This document shows positions 49,501 through 59,975 of a stretch of DNA of 64,000 bases, in pieces (position 1 is the stretch's first letter; every line of letters starts with the position of its first letter). The translations under genes and the position numbers were made by a program. Where the stretch lies: NCBI GenBank assembly GCA_009760855.2, contig WPIO01000035.1, positions 727,001 to 791,000 on the forward strand. Direction: 5' to 3'. This DNA is from Cristatella mucedo (taxonomy: Eukaryota; Bryozoa; Phylactolaemata; Cristatellidae). Under the pieces are notes generated by a model. The model ran no database searches, was not told the origin of the DNA, and worked only from the letters and a program-made list of their open reading frames with translations.

Positions 49501-52500
49501 AATTTTGGATTAATGACGGAATGTCAATAGCCAACGTCAATAAGAGACACTCGACAGGATCTATAATATACTAGGAAAGCTAACTGAATCGTAGCGGATC
49601 AATACGGCACGAAAACCACGGAAAGTGGAAAGCAGCAAAAAAGTGATATCAGAGCACTCCAACGGCACACACATTAAAAAAACCAAGGGGAAGTAAAGGT
49701 TGGTTGACGAAAAGGTTCGAACCGACTTTTACTGCAGTGAGCTAGTTTCAGACGTCATGCAAAAACTGAGCTGAGTCTTGATTTGAACTTCGAGCTTAGC
49801 CAGGAGAGAAAACACTAGCACAGAGTGTGCAAAAGGCACGAAAAACTGAGCAGGAAGGGCAGGAACACCACCAAAGAAAGTGAAATTGAATTGACAAACT
49901 GACACCAAGGATCCGAGCGAGTTAATGATCCTAGCTCCTATTTGAATTAGAGAACTTGGGCTGCACATTGCGCTGTAGCTTCAGACCTGCCGCGAAACGA
50001 CAGCGCGAAGATGCTTTCTTCTTATAATAATAATAATAATTCACTTGATAAAGCGCCCTCAGAGAACTTAATCTCTCTCTAGGCGCTTTACATTTGCTGT
50101 AAAGTGAAATGCAATTGAATGGTAAGTAAAATCATGCTTGAAAAACAAACGAAATGAATAATATGGTTAGGGGTGACATGCACAGGGTCAGCATGCAAAT
50201 GTGGTTAGTGGCAGCATGCACAGTGTCAGCACTCATAAGCACATCAAGGACGAATCACAGGGACCCACTAAATGCTGTCGTAAATAGGTGTGTTTTTAAG
50301 TTCATTTTAAATGTGGTCAGGTCAGGGGATGTTCTGACGCAGGTCGGGAGGGAGTTCCAGGCTTTGGGAGCATACGAACTAAATGCACGGTCTCCAAAGG
50401 ATTAAAAGTTTGTACGGGGTATTTTTAGACTGTTGGATTCCGAAAAGCGGGTGGTACGATGCTTGGCCTGATGGGTTAGTATATCTGACAGATAGGCTGG
50501 AGCCGAAGAATGAAGGGACCTAAAAGTTAGCGACAAAACCTTGAAGTCAATCCGTTGCTTGACTGGCAGCCAGTGCAGGTCGGCGAGAAGTGGAGTAATG
50601 TGGCAGCTGCGACGCTCACGACAGACAAGCCTAGCTGCAGAGTTTTGCACCAGCTGCAATCGCCTGATCGCACATGCTGGTAGGCCAGTAAGCAGTGAGT
50701 TGCAGATGTCGAGACGGGATGTCACGAATGCATGGACCAATATGGACGTGGTATCTTTATCTAAACAAGCCCGAACGGTTCTTCAAAGAAGAGGAACGGC
50801 TAAGTTGCGTTAATGTGCAGCCGGACCTAAGGGCTAGAGGATCGAGGATGGGGCGGCTTTGTCTCCACCCATCGGCAATGTTAGAGATGCGGATAATGCA
50901 AAAAGGAAATATCTCTTCGGAATTTCTTTCTAGTCGCTCTAATGCCTACCAATGTTGTTAAGTGAGTGGCAAGAGGCAAGAGCATGACCAGTAGGAGGAA
51001 ATCGCTCTTTGGTGCAATGCAGAGAGGATACATTTATGGGAGATTTCAGAGAAGCTACTAGTAGCCTCAGCTTGCTCTGCATGTAAGCCCGAGCATTACC
51101 GGATCTTCTCCGGTTATCTCACAAGCAAATGCATACTTGAACGGGTGCATAAACTCTGGGTGTCACAAAAGAACAGCAAACTAACATTGCATAACATAAC
51201 ATAAAATGATGGGTGCTTAACATAACAAGGCCATCGACCTTGAAGCAGATGATAATTCCAGATCCGGAACACGACAGCGGTGCGCCATTCCTGCCCCCCC
51301 CCGAACCCTAATACCAGCATTCGAGTGCCTTGTTATGATTCGACCTTCGTATGCATGTATCTGCTTACATAATGCCTGCTGATTGCAGAACATTTGGTAA
51401 AGTTTTATAAGCAGCACCTGTGAAGTGCCTAGAGAGAGATTCGGTTCTCTGAGAGCTCTTTACAAATGTATTATTATTATTGTTTTTGCTAAGTAACAAC
51501 AGAATACGCTCCTAAATAAAAAACAAAAAACCAGCCACTTCTGGTGCACATCGAGCTCAAGTCAAGCGGCATTGGTGGCCGCTTGAGTCATCGCTGCCGT
51601 CAGCACGACCACCGCGCCACCATCAATGACAGTGAACCCTGGCTTCTCCTGAGAAAGAGCCAGCCAGATTGGCAACTGGCAGCAGGGAAGCCAGAGGGTG
51701 TAACCAAAAAGGAGGAATAAAGATGACAGGGGGGCTAGAAAGCAATGCCCGACCATCACACGTAGCTGGTTTCACCATCTCCATAAACCACTTTTGAAAT
51801 GAGCAGACTTGCAGTGAGCAGGGCAAAGGAGACAAAGACAGCTTGCCTCCCTGCAGCATAGTAGTACGTACCTCTGAGCACTTGGGCGCACCGCCGACTG
51901 CTTCGGGCCACACGATGCCGAGGTCGATGGGTCCGTGTTCCAGGGCAACAGTCGGTAAAAACTTGCCATGGTCCTTTTCAAACAGGTAGCGAGTTGCCAC
52001 GGGCTGACCATTCTTCAGAAACATTACGGTTGACATCTCTGAGCCAAAGTATGTAACCATAATGCCAAACACATCTCCTGGAAAGTTTGACACAACCAGT
52101 GAGCGAAGCACGAGCTTAGGCAGAGCGCCAGTGCCCAGACACGCCCGGGCACTCACAGTTGACCGACTGATCTATCGCTGACTCGCCGGCGACTCCGAGC
52201 AGCCTTCAAACTCGATTGACGGCTGGTCGCCAGGAAGGTGCTGATCGTGGCCAGATCAGCGACGCGACGTTATCGGTGCAGGGGCCCTAGTGGCTTGCTC
52301 ACCTATGCCGAAGGTCTCGCCTCGCGTATTTGCAACGCACCAGTGCGAAGAATAGCAGCGGCCCGTGTTGCTGTGACAGCCGACGGTGCCGTTCCAGTGG
52401 CCGGGCTGCACATCTTCGCTGATATCAGGCCCGGCTATGCCGATCGTCACGACGCTGAGCGAAGCTAAACGGCAGGCCAGCGAGCGGTCCAACGGATGCT

Positions 52501-53258
52501 TTTTTTCGGACCGACCGGGCGTCAGCGCCACGGACACATACCAGAGCTCGCCGAGAGGCAGGGATACAAGAGCAGGATCGTTTTTGTGGCTTTGTGGAGT
52601 TTCAGATATGGAGATACACCACGTTACATCGCGTAGCAGCACCACTGCACGCTAGCTAAGATGCACGCAATGAAAGCAAACCGGGCACGAAAAACCGACG
52701 TCCTGCAATCGGAAGGAAAAACTTGACGGAAACCACATGGCTGCACACAATCCAGCCAGCTCAAGGGGACGCACAATGACTGGACGGTAAAGAAAAGAAC
52801 GAACTAGGAGCAAAGAAGGTCAGCCACGAGAAGGGCAACAACGTCGCGGCAACGGCGTACACCAGCATGACGCTCCGTCCAGTCTATGCAGGAGAGCTAA
52901 TCTTGCTGCCGGGTTGACTGTTACAGCTGCACACGTGACAGTGTACAATCTTTGCAGAGCACGCAGTGCTGTCCTAGTTGTTATGAGCTCATAACGAACT
53001 AGGATCATAGCGTAGCTTACCCACTGATCTAACTTGAGCAAAGAAATAGGGATTTTTGGGTGTTAAAGGTCGTAGATATTGTAGGAGGTTGCATGTCTCA
53101 GAGAACTGTTTCAGATGTACGGCGCAAACGTGGCCGATAATCGGCTTTGAGCAATCGAATTGAATGTCTCCAGTGCATCTGAATAAGCTCCTGTCCTTGT
53201 CTGTAGCTGACATGAGCAGAGTGTGACGAGGCACTACAGCGCATTGCAACCCTTTGCT
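30234..53258 (-). CDS. Four-SPRY-domain protein (13 firm exons plus 1 candidate)
   Basis: Exons in gene order: 53258-53021, 52464-52303, 52077-51872, 49153-49024, 48899-48753, 47395-47198, 46984-46859, 46197-46024, 45792-45631, 43789-43578, candidate 41992-41884, 36180-36031, 35320-35135, 30664-30234 (TAG at 30236-30234). Phases match at every junction and the total is 2631 nt, 876 codons plus stop. SPRY domains (beta-sandwich protein-interaction modules of the B30.2 type) lie at residues about 70-200, 246-375, 450-585 and 622-745, followed by a 130-residue tail. The first exon has a phase-0 acceptor (ATTTTTTCAG), so an upstream exon with the start codon is probably missing from this list. 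All introns are GT-AG except the GC-AG one after 36031. Introns carry a SPIN-like MITE, SINE, LINE fragments and microsatellites. The architecture is broadly like multi-SPRY proteins such as SPRYD3, but orthology is not claimed. Cellular role unknown. Confidence 0.9.
31165..31850 (+). pseudogene. Old LINE family A fragment in a SPRY-gene intron
   Basis: Highly diverged plus-strand RT remnant: NDDKTNLSVM-like start, then DLSLDDRMGFTVKSAY, several stops, and a C-terminal RT remnant to about 31820. No 3' tail. Confidence 0.75.
32045..32231 (+). mobile_element. SPIN-like hAT MITE, 187 bp
   Basis: Left end CAGTGGTTCTCAACCT and right end AGGTTGAGAAC followed by diverged terminal bases. The internal blocks GATGGTCTTAGGCGACCCCT, AAGGGTCGTTCG and AAAGGGGTCGCGAACCACAG are characteristic of the non-autonomous SPIN hAT family as I know it. 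An 8-bp hAT-type target duplication is present: ctctattt (32037-32044) and ctgtattt (32232-32239), 7/8. No coding capacity. Confidence 0.88.
32240..35134. other. Intron of the SPRY gene, apart from a SINE
   Basis: The SINE at 33043-33190 is annotated separately. A 120-codon plus frame at 34003-34365 has no recognisable family. Nothing else stands out. Confidence 0.5.
33043..33190 (+). mobile_element. tRNA-derived SINE copy
   Basis: GTAGCCTAGAGGTGAGGCGC (box A-like), CAGGTCGTGAGTTTGAGTCC (box B-like), then GGTGGTGATAGCTGCTACCG and GGGGCTCTTCTGCTGCCAC. The terminal GAGGCTGTTAAAT module is absent. Confidence 0.75.
37651..38195 (-). mobile_element. LINE family A 3' fragment, minus orientation
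   Basis: Begins with AATAATAATGCACTTGATAA (tail) on the plus strand, then hairpin, 3' UTR and C-terminal RT (minus frame FGDRAFSSYAPKAWNSLPTC). 5'-truncated at about 38195, in a SPRY-gene intron. Confidence 0.88.
38900..39340 (+). pseudogene. Old LINE family A fragment, N-terminal RT part
   Basis: Degraded plus-strand sequence aligning to the region before and through RT motif A: a KFQPGFRDKYPTKSV-like stretch, then DHxVLLDRLSSHLGITGTAL with a stop before the following region. It lacks all C-terminal sequence and the tail, so it is an internal fragment. Confidence 0.7.
39985..40056 (+). mobile_element. Solo LINE family A 3' tail
   Basis: TTTGCAGCAAATGTAAAGCG, hairpin CCTAGAAAGAGATGGAGTTC ... 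GAGGGCGATTTATCAAG, ATTATTATAATT. No coding sequence attached. Confidence 0.8.
40850..40980 (-). mobile_element. Degraded LINE family B 3' UTR fragment
   Basis: AATCTCCATTTCTAACTCCA, then CTTTCGGTGTGCAAACGATA and TAGACTTTGTCTTACGTAAC match the family B 3' UTR with an internal deletion. Confidence 0.65.
41228..41269. repeat. (GA)n microsatellite
   Basis: About 42 bases of GA repeat in a SPRY-gene intron. Confidence 0.97.
41884..41992 (-). CDS. Candidate exon 11 of the SPRY gene (tentative)
   Basis: Exon 43789-43578 ends in phase 0 and exon 36180-36031 begins in phase 1, so a 3n+1 exon must lie between them. This 109-nt open segment has an AG acceptor (CTGCAAAG) and a good donor (GGTGAGAAA) in exactly those phases, encoding HGHIYVWEGFQTESEQLD and TCIRCGF. 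Its position matches exon 49153-49024 of the first A-B unit, but sequence similarity is weak and the polypyrimidine tract poor. Another segment could be the true exon. Confidence 0.4.
43290..43512. repeat. (AT)n, (AC)n and (GA)n microsatellites next to an exon
   Basis: AT repeat 43290-43351, AC 43353-43370, AT to 43381, and GA 43451-43511. The GA block ends 66 bp from SPRY exon 43789-43578, just downstream of its donor. Confidence 0.97.
43578..46197 (-). CDS. SPRY domain 3 (subtype A), exons 8-10 of the SPRY gene
   Basis: Residues 403-585. Exon 46197-46024 gives RLRVSPGLTVTTGPTY and HCYYEVCINKL. Exon 45792-45631 gives DESVVALGIADGSFPL, PHTVGYQSRSGKIFTN. Exon 43789-43578 gives GDVAGVEVYHFHPQMSVVIF, TKNYIPVGTRYL and EFFPTIAIYST. 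It parallels domain 1 exon for exon, with the same phases (1, 1, then 0). Confidence 0.88.
46859..49153 (-). CDS. SPRY domain 2 (subtype B), exons 4-7 of the SPRY gene
   Basis: Residues 203-402. Exon 49153-49024 gives LLYWIVPPQVSYDPDDD and the lead-in GPMPLSK. Exon 48899-48753 starts TSHFEVVIQDITDDGQGPS and ends in KDFFKWAPNPQ. Exon 47395-47198 gives YQLRPGQRMGWGVHYSP, DRQPVLCYVSLDRVIVYAHM and GGWYPVVSFQKN. Exon 46984-46859 gives VSRVQIDVVSCPRPVTTDAL and the linker KLADDKLLR. The central GYHSDDG-type strand of canonical SPRY is missing, as it also is in domain 4. Confidence 0.88.
50025..50790 (-). mobile_element. LINE family A 3' fragment, minus orientation, well preserved
   Basis: Tail (AAT)n at 50025-50040, hairpin, 3' UTR, and a minus frame 50740-50402 (VHAFVTSRLDICNSLLTGLP ... 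ADLHWLPVKQRIDFKVLSLT) nearly identical to the 27.7-kb copy. 5'-truncated, in a SPRY-gene intron. Confidence 0.9.
51418..51480 (+). mobile_element. Solo LINE family A 3' tail
   Basis: GTGAAGTGCCTAGAGAGAGA, TTCGGTTCTCTGAGAGCTCT, TTACAAATGTATTATTATTA. No coding sequence attached. Confidence 0.7.
51872..53258 (-). CDS. SPRY domain 1 (subtype A), exons 1-3 of the SPRY gene
   Basis: Residues 1-202. The lead-in PLTPKNPYFFAQVRSV is followed across an intron by SLSVVTIGIAGPDISED, then GHWNGTVGCHSNTGRCYSS (the usual YHSDDGK-like strand), then GDVFGIMVTYFGSEMSTVMF, LKNGQPVATRYLF and FLPTVALEHG. This is a full canonical SPRY. The acceptor of exon 2 is CTGCCGTTTAG at 52465; using the nearby later CAG would create a stop. 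Confidence 0.88.
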
Positions 53259-53475
53259 CTGAAAAAATAACGACCAAACGTAAGAGCACAGCTTGCCACA
53301 CCGAACACAAGTACATTAATAGCCAACGATGGCAAGACAATATTCTGGCAGCAGAATTGTAGAATTCGACTTGCATGGAAAGAGAGCTCGCTTGCATAAA
53401 GAGACAGACAGACAGAGAGGTAGACATAGAGAGGGAGATGGAGAGAGGGCGAGAGAAAGAGAGAGTGAAATAGAT

Positions 53476-53479
<4 letters not shown>

Positions 53480-53540
<61 letters not shown>

Positions 53541-53599
53541 CAGAGACAGAGAAAGGGAGAGACAGAAATATAGAGAGAAGAGAAAAAGATGCAGAGAGC

Positions 53600-53640
<41 letters not shown>
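53480..53640. repeat. (GA)n microsatellite, interrupted
   Basis: GA repeats 53480-53532 and 53605-53640, separated by GACAGAGA variants and preceded by a degenerate GA-rich stretch from about 53400. It gives spurious Ser-Leu frames on the minus strand. Confidence 0.97.
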
Positions 53641-53642
<2 letters not shown>

Positions 53643-54029
53643 ACAAGCAGCTCAGTTTTAACCGGCACAAATGACTATGGATACAATGGCCCCATATAGC
53701 CAGCAAGAAGTGCAAATTAAATACATGCCCCAGCTTCAACATACGGATTATCTAAAACATGCATACCCTAGCTTCAACATACGGATTATCTAAAAAAAAT
53801 ACTTCTTGAACGCGATTGCATAGCTGATGAGCTCCAATCGCAGCATACATTGGCACCCATGGTGTATGCCACCATGCATGCAACTTTTTTCCGAGATGCA
53901 TGAAATACACGAAATACAGACCTACGATTTACCAAGTACTCGTTCTTGCCCTAATACTGTGCCGATTTGACAATCGTGTATACCTGCCCAGGGCACGTAT
54001 AAATGATAAACCCGAAATAATATTTCTGT

Positions 54030-54085
54030 ATAGCACCCTCAGAGAAATTAATCTCTTTCTAGGCACTTTTACATTTTCTATAAAA
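54030..54085 (-). mobile_element. Solo LINE family A 3' tail, minus orientation
   Basis: GCACCCTCAGAGAAATTAAT, CTCTTTCTAGGCACTTTTAC: the family A hairpin without the (AAT)n run. Confidence 0.6.
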
Positions 54086-55813
54086 GATTAAATTAAGATG
54101 CCCTCCTTGACGAAGCCTGGGTCCCCTAAGTCTCCCTCACAAACATTCACAATGATCTACAAACAAGTCAAAGCGTGTCTGCATGCATAGACCCAACTTG
54201 TATCGGGTGCTGAAAACGAGGGTAAAGCTTGAACTGCAGCAGTTGATTGGCGTCCGTCACTACAGAAACTCATCAACATCTTTGAAAATGACCTGTTCAC
54301 CACATCGTCTGCTAACCTCTTTGGTAAGTCTAGCTGATTCTCATTCGTAGAGAGCACCCACGTAAGGTGTCATAGGCGGTAAGTACACGTCGAAAGGGAC
54401 ACACACGCACATAGATTGTTCAATTGTTCCTAAATGGAATTAGACAATTCCTATGTTATTCCTCCATGCATTAAAGAGAACTCACACAAATTCACGACTT
54501 TGCCTTACATTTAGATGAAACACACATCCAGCAGTGGTGCTAGAACATTGGTCCAAATCTAAATTGCAACGTATATACGATGGCTATTCAAGCACCAGTG
54601 TGTTAGCTCTGGTTTCCAGCTAAGGGCTGATCTTCTCAAGTACATGCACACTAATGGCACACGAAACGATTATCTTGATGTGACTATGAATAACGGGTCC
54701 TTGACGACATGTCAGATAACGTTCCGATGAAGACTTGGGATCTAAACAAGCAGAGAAATATCAATTAGATCAACAATATATAGGTCTTTGGTTAAGATGA
54801 AACACGAAAAGAAGGCTCAGTGTCAGAGACACCGATCCTGCAATAGTTTAGTCAAGCTCATATAATATCCGAACGGCCCTATGAACTGCTAACTCTCGAC
54901 GAGGTCTCGATTTAAGTTTTCAGGAGAAGAACAGCCGAAATTTAATCTATACAGATTACACTTTATGTAAACGATCGAAGCGCTTATTCGGATCTTAAGC
55001 TAGAAATACCAGGGAGTAGTCGTGAAACGAGAGCAAGGGCAAGTGCTTCTGCCCGCCCATCAGACAGCTAGCTTCTAGAGCATTTAAATTCGCGACTTCA
55101 ATCGCGAATAAAGCGTTACCAAATTTTATCGATGAAGAATGAACTCTTGTAAAACTTAGAAGTACTTTGGGGACCTTCGCTGAACCATCTCCACCTCAAA
55201 CAAGGTCAGGCATGTGGCGGTACCAGGCGTAGATAGTATCCGGTAGCTTAGTGGCACCGCTGCGATCGGCTAGAGACTTGCCATGACTGATGCCATTAAA
55301 AACCAGTATGATGCAATAATATATGAATGCTTTAATATTATTATATCAGTCATAGACTCAATTTATGTTTACTGGATCCGTAGTAGGCGATACTGGCTTC
55401 GAACACTCAGCTCCAAAGATCGCGTCTGAATCCTAGCAACACCAGGGTCAAGGCCACCATTGAGTTAAAGGAGTTACACCCCTAGGTGACAACTGAGACC
55501 GACGAACGAAGGCATAGTTTGAGTGTTTGGGAACAGCGTTTCCGGGAATAAAAGGTTGAGGCTGAGATCGATTAAAAAAATTAGCGAGGTTAAAGTCATA
55601 GACACCATTTTTGGTAAACTGGCAACGGTGGTCGACTCGCTGACCCCAAAACCAGTTGGCCTAGTTAAGCTTGCATACTGTCCATTTACCACCAGCACCC
55701 CTGCTCAAAATTTCAGTTAACTACTGTCTTTATTCAGAGCATCGTGTACTCCCGATATTTCCATTCAGTGTTTTGGTCTCTTTTTGGATGAGTTAGTATT
55801 TAAGCTAGGTGTG

Positions 55814-55817
<4 letters not shown>

Positions 55818-55880
<63 letters not shown>
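55818..55880. repeat. (AT)n microsatellite
   Basis: About 60 bases of AT repeat followed by GTGTGTGTAT. Confidence 0.98.
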
Positions 55881-55888
<8 letters not shown>

Positions 55889-57267
55889 ATACAAACATGC
55901 ACAGGTATATAATACATGTCTCCTCATAAATGCTCGCACGCACGGCATATACAGCTTACAATTAGTTGAATGACTATGAGTTCACAGAGGAAGTTGGCAT
56001 ATCGACGTATGGGTCCGACGGATACAATAGCAAACAACGGGTTGCCTGGATGTACCGCATCAATGTATGAAAGTCTGTTGTGGTATACACGTTGGATGTT
56101 TTATCCAACGACAACTAAGATGCAGTAGCCGACGCGGCTCCGAGTTCAAAGATGGTAGCGTTGTAGCGGCATGGACGGTGAACTACTTGCAGGAGTACAT
56201 GTATAGGCTGGTCATAGAATGTTCCAGCTATGTCGAATCGCCGAGTTAGTGGCAATTCGTGTCTTAGTTACAACAGATAGCATCTTCGCGATCTGGTTGA
56301 GTAATACTGACCTGTATATTCTTGAAATGTGAAAGAATGGTCTCCATTTACACATCCTACCTAGCCGTTCATTTTGGAAGGGGAGGCTCAAGCATATGTA
56401 CCCGCTTGCAATGAATACGTGATTGCCGATCTTCGAGGCTCATTGATCATTATGAGAAGACTTTGGCTGTTTTCCTTAACTTAAGGCTTGCACCAGTTCT
56501 GCCGACTGACCTTCGAATTAAACAACGACCTCTGCAACGTTTAAACGAGTTTTCACCTATATGATCCGAGTGACGTCCACTGCAGCTGTAGCCAACCAAG
56601 TTCTAGGAGTCAGAGGCCACATTTCCCGCCAAACCCCACCATAGTCCGGGCTAGCTGCCGCTCGCCATGCCGCTGAGCTAGGGTAAGAAGAGCGGCCGTC
56701 AGGTTAAACATCTTCAATAATAGTGCATGCGCCAACCAAAACAGGTGAACTAAACAAGTCTACAGGGAGGGTCCTAAACAAAGTACACTATATAGGCGCA
56801 AGACGACGCAGCAAGCGCGAACAAACGTGTTAGTTGGTCAGTCGACTTCCGCAGTCCCACAATTGTACCGACTCCGAATCCAACAGTACGAGCGTACGCC
56901 GTCCAAGACCCGGCTAGCTGAGTAACTGCTTAGCTATCGGAGTCGACGTCCACCACAGTCGGGAGCTTCCGCCGAAAGACGCCAACACACGGAGAGGGGG
57001 GGGGGTCACGAACATGGTCAACGGGGAACGCGGAATTTGCAAGTCGCAACAACGAGCGTGCTATCCAGCTCCGCTCGGGCCTTGGGCACTCGTTGCCTTG
57101 CGTGCATGGCCGCATCGCCGGAGCACGCCTACACGAATCCAGGTACATGCGAAACCGGTAGCCTCCAACACAACGACTTACTCGGCCAACTGCTCCTACC
57201 CAAAAGCCCCGGTGACCTCACGTCACTGCACATCCGGGCATGCCGTAGGTCCGACCTCGGCCTAGCC

Positions 57268-58700
57268 GGTGTAATGTAATGTATCTCCGTCAGTATCTCC
57301 ACAAAGTCATCAAGACCATGTGGGTGTTACGCAGGAGAGTTTTGTAAAGCGCACTCACAGCCTAAGCGGCTTTCGGTACGCATTCGGTAGCCAACAGACT
57401 TCGTCTCACGCAACAAACAGAAAGTGAGAAGCATAGCAGAGTCAGGAGAGCAGTTGAGGTTGTGAGTAGCATGGAAGTAGCAGTTCAGGACCGCTGAAAA
57501 AGATGTGCCATAGTCGGCAGTTGGAGAGTAGTTTTCGTTGCGTAAGAATTGTGAAAGCGAGTTCCACAGTCTAGGACCTGCAGAACTAAAGCTTATGTCG
57601 CCAACTGTCTTTAAGCGGAGGAATGGGACAGCTAATTTATTGTCCACACAGGATCTGAGGGCTCGAACAGGCTGAAACTGATGCAGCAGTTCAGCTAGGT
57701 ACGAAGGAGCTAAGCCGTGGTGGGCTTTGTGGGTCAGCGTAAGAACTTTGCTCTGTATCCTTTGCTCAACCGGCAACCGTCCTAGCTCTTTCAGCAGAGG
57801 TGACACGTGCTCAAACCGCTGGGACTTGAAGACCAGCCTTGCAGACATATTCATAGTCAGCTGTAGTGGCATAATAGCTTTCTTTGGTAGCCCAGCCAAA
57901 AGAGAATTACAATAATCAAGCCGAGACAGAACTAAAGAGCTAGTTAAATTTTTTACAAGCCACTGTGGGAGACAGCTTCTAATCTTGGATAGGGATAGGA
58001 CGTGATGGCTAGCTGTAGAAGCAGGCTTCTGAATGAAGCTTTTAAAATTGAGGCAGCTGCCAAATACGACACCTAGATTACGAGCACGTGGTGAAGGTCG
58101 CACAATAGCATCACCTATTAGAACAGCAAAGCCTTTTAATCCAGCTAGACGCTTAGGGTGTCCTATGAGCAGCAGTCCGGTTTTATCGTCATTTAATTTC
58201 AGGAAGTTTTCCGACATCCAGGATCGAATATCGGCAAGGCAAGCATTCAGTTTCTCAGTTGCTGCAGCAGATTCCGACGGTTTAAATGACAAATACAACT
58301 GAGTATAATCAGCATAGAAGTGTTATCCTATTCCATGGGCCTTAATCACTTTTCCCAGAGGTTGTGTATAAATGGAGAACAGCAAGGGACCGAGTACAGA
58401 CCCTTAAGGGACTCCACAGGTGACCCTTCTCATGTCTGAGACCTGACCCACACACGAAACGGATTGAACACGATCAGACAAGTATGATTTAAACCACGCC
58501 AGTGCTTCGTCTGCCAGACCGATCGTTGTTCTCGATCGTTCAAGCAGAACTTCGTGATCAATGGTGTCGAAGGCAGCAGATAGATCTAGCAGAGCTAGGG
58601 CAGTGACATTCCCGTCGTCGTTGCCACGTAGAATGTCGTTGTTAACACGGAGGAGTGCAGTTTCAGTAGAGTGCTGACCCTTACCCTCATTGTAGCCATC
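57268..58700 (-). pseudogene. LINE family B reverse transcriptase, largest copy
   Basis: Minus-strand RT from motif A (ALLDLSAAFDTIDH near 58560) through GSVLGPLLFSIYTQ and motif C to C-terminal SAGPRLWNSLSQFL. It ends in the 3' UTR and (ACATT)n at 57270. Defects: a stop just before GSVLGP (58405), a stop before HFYAD (58324), and YADY instead of YADD. An open frame of 323 residues follows (58298-57327). 5'-truncated near 58700 at GKGQHSTETALL. Confidence 0.9.
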
Positions 58701-58884
58701 CGGTCCTAGCCAACCGAACCTAACCTGTGTACATAGCTAGATATTGGCGTTCCTCGAAAATTGTATGTTTTCATGAAAATTGGTCATCTTGTAGGCATGC
58801 AGCGGGTTCTTCAGCTGTTTAAAGTGTGTGGAGCTAAACTATAAGGCGAATCGGCTGTATTGGCACCTAGAAACAGGTAGAAAT

Positions 58885-59117
58885 CATGGGGCACATACTG
58901 TTTTCCAGCACCATCCGACCAATGCAAAAGTATTGTTCATCAGAAACCGAAGACTCTGCGAGATGCTGCAGAGCAGGCCCCGTTTTGTGACGAATTGGCT
59001 TCTACAAGAGATTCACACCTTATTAAGCAGATATTTTGGGCTGTCCTAGATGACCAGCTGAACGAGTGCCAGTGGCCAAACGACTGCACGGCTGGCTTCG
59101 AAGCACAAGCAAATTGA
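58885..59117 (+). other. Cys-containing open segment, possible terminal exon (weak)
   Basis: About 77 codons open in one plus frame with no ATG, from WGTYCFPAPSDQC to a TGA at 59115-59117. It includes RDAAEQAPFCDEL and ends NECQWPNDCTAGFEAQAN. A possible acceptor (ACTGTTTTCCAG) lies at about 58901-58912. The final Cys-Trp-Pro-Cys pattern faintly recalls chitin-binding type 2 domains, but the rest does not fit. Chance is the default explanation. Confidence 0.15.
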
Positions 59118-59796
59118 CTAATTAATACCACTGCTAATTAACGCTACTGTACTCCTAGACTAGGGCAGTCGGCTTATCGCGACCATCTCAACAGCTTTTT
59201 GCTTGCGAAGGAACAGCCTGAGGCCAAGCACGCGGGCAGGCCAACGTCCGAACAATCGTGCGTGCTAATGAGCAGTTGCGAGCTTCGAGCCAAAATGGGC
59301 TCGAGAATAATCCAATGTTTGGCTGGCTTTCCGCGATCCAGTCGCTCCTGTGACGGTGCGTTAATTAACTCAGCGCTTGGTGACTTGTTAAAGTTCCCAC
59401 GCGATCTCATACAATAATTCCTGCAATGGCAGCAAATCGTGTCAACGTTTGGCGGTTAGCAAAAGCCAGTGTTTGCTCCGCAGCTGCTCGCATGCAAAAG
59501 TGGGTATTGCATTCAATTAATGCCAGTGTTTCAGCAAGCGTATGGCTGACATGAGTGAGGTCACACGTAAGAAGCCACGCAAGCCGTTACTTCGTGTAAC
59601 TTTAAGAATGCTCTCTGTTTCAACCTAAACAAGAAAACGCGGTGTCTCGATAGCCCCTAAAGCCAGGAATACCAAGGTTGGTGGCAAGTAACGGTTATTT
59701 TTCCACTCATAAGACCGGATAAAAACCGCATGCTTTTCATGCGGTCGCGTACGACAAGACACGGGGGGGGGCCATTGAGTGGAAAACTAAGCGTCG

Positions 59797-59975
59797 TGGG
59801 CCGGGATAGCCCTGGAGGTAAGGTGCTTGCTCTTCACGACCGAGGTCGTGGGTTAGAATCCTGTAGTGGGCAATCCTTTATTGCAAACTAAATCTTGTAT
59901 TGCATGCGGCGGTGGGTAGTGATTGCCACTAGGGCTCTTCTGACGCTATACAATTAAGGCTGTTAAATCAGCTAA
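59797..59975 (+). mobile_element. tRNA-derived SINE copy
   Basis: GGATAGCCCTGGAGGTAAGG (box A-like), CGAGGTCGTGGGTTAGAATC (box B with one change), GTAGTGGGCAATCCTTTATT, GCGGTGGGTAGTGATTGCCA, GGCTCTTCTGACGC, then AATTAAGGCTGTTAAATCAG. All family modules are present in order. Confidence 0.85.

Larger units (their letters stand above)
53641..57267. other. Region upstream of the SPRY gene; no exon identified
   Basis: This should contain the missing first exon(s) and promoter of the minus-strand SPRY gene. A duplicated 26-bp segment (AGCTTCAACATACGGATTAT ...) occurs at about 53732 and 53770. A minus frame at 54357-54157 has no recognised family. I found nothing with a start codon and a phase-0 donor that I trust. 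Confidence 0.5.

Noticed and set aside
53098-53742. 214-codon minus-strand Ser/Leu frame
   Set aside because: Mostly translation of the (GA)n microsatellite. Only 53258-53021 is real, and in a different spliced context.
59728-59750. Small palindrome CCGCATG ... CATGCGG as a terminator or regulatory hairpin
   Set aside because: A 7-bp stem in a eukaryotic intergenic region with no supporting context.
59797-59870. tRNA gene call at the box A/B sequences
   Set aside because: The same head is dispersed in many copies with a shared body and end, no complete cloverleaf forms, and box B here carries a change. It is a SINE.
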